A stretch of DNA of 64,000 bases from Diacronema lutheri (Eukaryota > Haptophyta > Pavlovophyceae > Pavlovales > Pavlovaceae). Each line of letters opens with the position of its first letter. Positions within the stretch are counted from its first letter, which is position 1. The notes beneath the pieces are model-generated. The model ran no database searches. It saw only the letters and a list, made by a program, of their open reading frames with translations, and was not told the DNA's origin. Below, piece by piece: positions 61,718 to 64,000 of this stretch. The DNA lies in NCBI GenBank assembly GCA_019448385.1, contig JAGTXO010000003.1:124001-188000 (forward strand), written 5' to 3'. A program made the translations under genes and the position numbers.

Positions 61718-63457
61718 TCAAAGCTCCGTCGCCGGGTCGTTGACCATGGCCTCCTGAAACATGACGTTGAGTGAGCGCGCCGCCTTCATCCAAACGACAA
61801 TTGTGACGACCAGGATGGCGGCGAGGTAGGGCGTCGACGCGGCGAGCGAGCCAAAGCCAAAGATGAGGGCCTGCTGGATGAGCGAGCCGCCCGACTTGCC
61901 GAGCGGGTTGCCGATCACATCGACCGCCGCCTTGCCCTTGGTCTTGGACTCGGCGTCGAGCGGGATGTAGGCCATCTCCTTGCACGGGTCGAAGAGCGAG
62001 TACTTGGCCGACTTTGAGAGGATGTTCTGCGCGGCGCCGCAGAGCACGGCGAGCATGAGCGGCGTCGTGCCGAGTGCGCGCACGATCCACGGCGCGAGCG
62101 CGTCGTTGAAGAGGATCAGCCCGAAGAAGGCGCCGCCCGTCGCGAGCAGGACGCTCGGCGTGACGAGGGCTGCCACGCCCCAGCCGAACACCTTGAAGAC
62201 GCGCTGGCCGATCAGCATCATCACGAGCGTCGCGGCGCCGGTGGCGCTGGAGAAGGAGCCCATGAACTCGGAGTAGTCGTTCGGGTTGGGGAAGGCCGCC
62301 TTGAGCTTCGACTTCCACGAGACCTCGACGATGTTGATCGACATGCCGTACGCGATCACGAGGAGCGCGAGGTTGCGGATGTACGCCGACTTGGCGAGGA
62401 ACGCGGCGCTCTCGCGGATGCCCATCTGCGTCTTCGTCTTCGCCTTCTTCGCCGCCGCGTTCCCCATGCACGCCGGGTCCGTCATCACGTTGAGCTGGAT
62501 GTGTCGGAAGAGCGCAAGAATCGCACAGCCCGACACGGCGACCGCGCCCATCAGGTACTTGAGCGACGCGCCCCACGGGTCGATGGCGGCCATCGCGGGC
62601 ATCGTCGCCCACGCCCTGCGCAGCCCGGACACGTACCGCACGTACTGCCCCGAGAAGATGAGCGCCACGTTTGCGCCCAAGCCGAAGAGGGGGTAGTACT
62701 TCTTGGCCTCCGAGACGGTCGTCACCTCGTTGGCAAAGCCCCAGAAGAGGAGCGACGCGACGACGGAGCCCCACAGCTCGGCCATCGTGTAGAAGACGGC
62801 GAAGGTCCAATTGCGCACGATCCCGATCGGCCCGGCGAAACCGGCGGGCAGCGCCGCGACGAGCACGTCGGCGAGCGCGTTCGGGTGGAGGAACGCCTGG
62901 TTGGGGTAGATCACCATCGCGAAGGCGGCGAAGAAGAGGAGGAAGGGGACGAGGCAGATGTAGAAGACGGTCTCGCGCTTGTACCGGTTGGTCAGCTTCG
63001 AGTAGAGCATCGTGAAGAGCACCGCGCCGGGCAGGTTGACGTACGTCTTGAGGAAGGGGATGATCTCGGCGCCCGAGCCGCGCGCCGTCACGACGAGCAC
63101 GTCCTTCGTGTCGCGCAAAATGGTGTAGTTGAAGAGGATGAAGAAGAACATGAGGCCGAGCGGCAGCACCTTTTTCAGCTCCGACGCCGGCGGCAGCGCG
63201 CCGCCCTGCTCGCCCTCACTCGGCGCCGCCGCGCCGGGCGGCGTCGACGCGAGCACGCGGCCGCGCGCGCCGCGCGCGCCAGGCGCGCGCGCGCCAAGCA
63301 AAGGCGCGGGCGCGGCGCCGTGCAGCGCGAGGTGCAGCGGGCGCGGCGACGCCGCCATGGCGCGCGCCGCGCCCCGCGCCCGAAGCGCCGACGCGCCCGC
63401 GCCCGCGCTGAACGCGCCGGCGGCGGGCAGAAGCGCGATGGCGAGAAGGGAGCGCAT
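61718..63457 (-). CDS. NTT: Plastid-type ATP/ADP translocase (nucleotide transporter, NTT)
   Basis: Exchanges ATP and ADP (or other nucleotides) across plastid envelope membranes; family of bacterial/plastid NTTs with about 12 helices. Intronless, 579 aa from ATG 63457. Leader MRSLLAIALLPAAGAFSAGA has the Phe of the AFxP-type plastid entry motif after a signal peptide, then a basic transit region to about residue 90. Mature domain: KKVLPLGLMFFFILFNYTIL, RDTKDVLVVTARGSGAEIIP, FLKTYVNLPGA, YKRETVFY, FTMLYSKL, AELWGSVVASLLFWGFANEV, KKYYPLFGLGANVALIFSGQ, a K-rich loop, KSAKYSLFDPCKEMAYIPLD and GKSGGSLIQQALIFGFGS. All are typical of NTTs. Divergent from the kinase at 63537. Confidence 0.95.
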   Translation of the reverse strand: MRSLLAIALLPAAGAFSAGAGASALRARGAARAMAASPRPLHLALHGAAPAPLLGARAPGARGARGRVLASTPPGAAAPSEGEQGGALPPASELKKVLPLGLMFFFILFNYTILRDTKDVLVVTARGSGAEIIPFLKTYVNLPGAVLFTMLYSKLTNRYKRETVFYICLVPFLLFFAAFAMVIYPNQAFLHPNALADVLVAALPAGFAGPIGIVRNWTFAVFYTMAELWGSVVASLLFWGFANEVTTVSEAKKYYPLFGLGANVALIFSGQYVRYVSGLRRAWATMPAMAAIDPWGASLKYLMGAVAVSGCAILALFRHIQLNVMTDPACMGNAAAKKAKTKTQMGIRESAAFLAKSAYIRNLALLVIAYGMSINIVEVSWKSKLKAAFPNPNDYSEFMGSFSSATGAATLVMMLIGQRVFKVFGWGVAALVTPSVLLATGGAFFGLILFNDALAPWIVRALGTTPLMLAVLCGAAQNILSKSAKYSLFDPCKEMAYIPLDAESKTKGKAAVDVIGNPLGKSGGSLIQQALIFGFGSLAASTPYLAAILVVTIVVWMKAARSLNVMFQEAMVNDPATEL

Positions 63458-63536
63458 GACGGGCGATCGACGACGCGCCTTCGATCGGCTTCTCAAATTT
63501 TGGGCCCACGCACGCGCGCGCGCGCGGGGCGTTCTC
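63458..63536. promoter_or_regulatory. Short divergent promoter, NTT and kinase
   Basis: 79 bp between opposite starts, with CTTCTCAAATTTTGGG at 63489-63504 about 32 bp from each. Same length and similar central motif as the 7543-7621 promoter. Confidence 0.4.
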
Positions 63537-64000
63537 ATGGTGTCGGTGGCGAACGTCGCGTACGCCGACCTCGAGCGCGTGCGCACGCTGCACGAGACGG
63601 GCGCGACGGAGGTGTTCACGGCGCGACGCGCCGCGTCAGCCGAGCTGCTCGTCGTCAAGCGCGCCAAGATCACCGAGGCGGCCGCGATCACGCGCTTCCG
63701 CGACGAGGCCGACCTGCTGCGCGCGGCCGGCGCCGGCGCGCGCGCGGCGGCGGCGGCAGTCGCGGCGGCGGTGGGCGGCGCCGCGCCGACACCGACGATC
63801 GTCGCGCTGCTCGGCGTGCTCGTCGAACCGCCGCGCTACGCGCTCCTCCTCCCGTACCACCGCCACGGCAACCTGTACGACGCGCTGCACGCGCCCGGCG
63901 CGGCCGAGCTGCCGCTGCGCGCGGCGCTCTCACTCGGCGCGGACGTGCTGCGCGCGCTCGAGGCGGTGCACGACGCGGGGGTGGTGCACCGTGACGTCAA
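63537..64000 (+). CDS. Protein kinase, N-terminal part (cut by window edge)
   Basis: Open from ATG 63537 to the end of the window, 154 codons. MVSVANVAYADLERVRTLHE, then GATEVFTARRA (glycine-loop region, degenerate), LLVVKRAKI (ATP lysine), RFRDEADLL (helix C Glu), an Ala-rich insert, LLGVLVEPPRYALLLPYHRH, GNLYDAL and VHDAGVVHRDVK at the edge (HRD). The hinge and GNLYDALH resemble tyrosine-kinase-like (TKL) kinases. The glycine loop lacks the full GxGxxG, so nucleotide binding may be altered. No intron in the visible part. Confidence 0.8.
   Translation, partial: MVSVANVAYADLERVRTLHETGATEVFTARRAASAELLVVKRAKITEAAAITRFRDEADLLRAAGAGARAAAAAVAAAVGGAAPTPTIVALLGVLVEPPRYALLLPYHRHGNLYDALHAPGAAELPLRAALSLGADVLRALEAVHDAGVVHRDV

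Overview
This is nuclear DNA of a very GC-rich flagellate microalga with a secondary, red-derived plastid. Four things point there. Genes are broken by short introns of about 90-530 bp (one of 1.5 kb), mostly GT-AG with a few GC-AG. Two proteins (an HSP90 and an ATP/ADP carrier) begin with a signal peptide followed by an AFSAG motif, the usual entry tag of plastids with four membranes. There is a full meckelin (TMEM67), a ciliary transition-zone protein. Base and codon use are extremely GC-rich. A haptophyte, perhaps a pavlovophyte, fits best, but that is inference.

Left part (1-29.2 kb), ordinary host genes: an organellar HSP90 (minus, cut by the window edge), a CaMK-type kinase (plus), a TVP15/COPI-associated membrane protein with EF-hands (minus), meckelin (plus, 13 exons, many introns filled with minisatellites), an EamA/DMT transporter (plus), a very long Ski2-like RNA helicase (plus), a sulfotransferase-like membrane protein (plus), an SNF1/AMPK-like kinase (minus), electron transfer flavoprotein beta (minus) and an adenylate kinase (plus). 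Several neighbours are divergent pairs with 79-354 bp between start codons.

Centre (29.3-54.9 kb): a second CaMK-like kinase gene lies on the minus strand in two halves 23.5 kb apart. Its 5' half is at 54.86-54.05 kb and its 3' half at 30.42-29.27 kb. The break falls inside one codon of the catalytic loop, three residues before the HRD aspartate, and TATATA is present at both edges. With one TATATA removed the exons total 1311 bp in a single frame. The inserted 23.45 kb is therefore a mobile element with a 6-bp target duplication. At its left edge it carries a Fanzor-like (eukaryotic TnpB) RNA-guided nuclease whose stop codon ends 6 bp from the junction. Inward come about 8 kb of minus-strand coding sequence with Ulp1-like cysteine protease modules and a PD-(D/E)XK-like nuclease, then a USP-type deubiquitinase and a Pif1-family helicase. 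Its right part holds smaller repeats: a LINE fragment, two inverted copies of a palindromic element, a hAT remnant and short inserts with 13-14 bp target duplications. No capsid, polymerase or integrase was recognised. Some reading frames in it are interrupted, and I treat it as a possibly virus-like fossil and do not mend it.

Right part (54.9-64 kb), host genes again: an OTU-type deubiquitinase (plus), a phosphopantothenoylcysteine decarboxylase with a large C-terminal extension (plus), a plastid-type ATP/ADP translocase (minus) and the start of another kinase (plus, cut by the window edge). The most notable thing in the window is the Fanzor-bearing element sitting in a kinase catalytic-loop exon, with host sequence where a guide would be expected.
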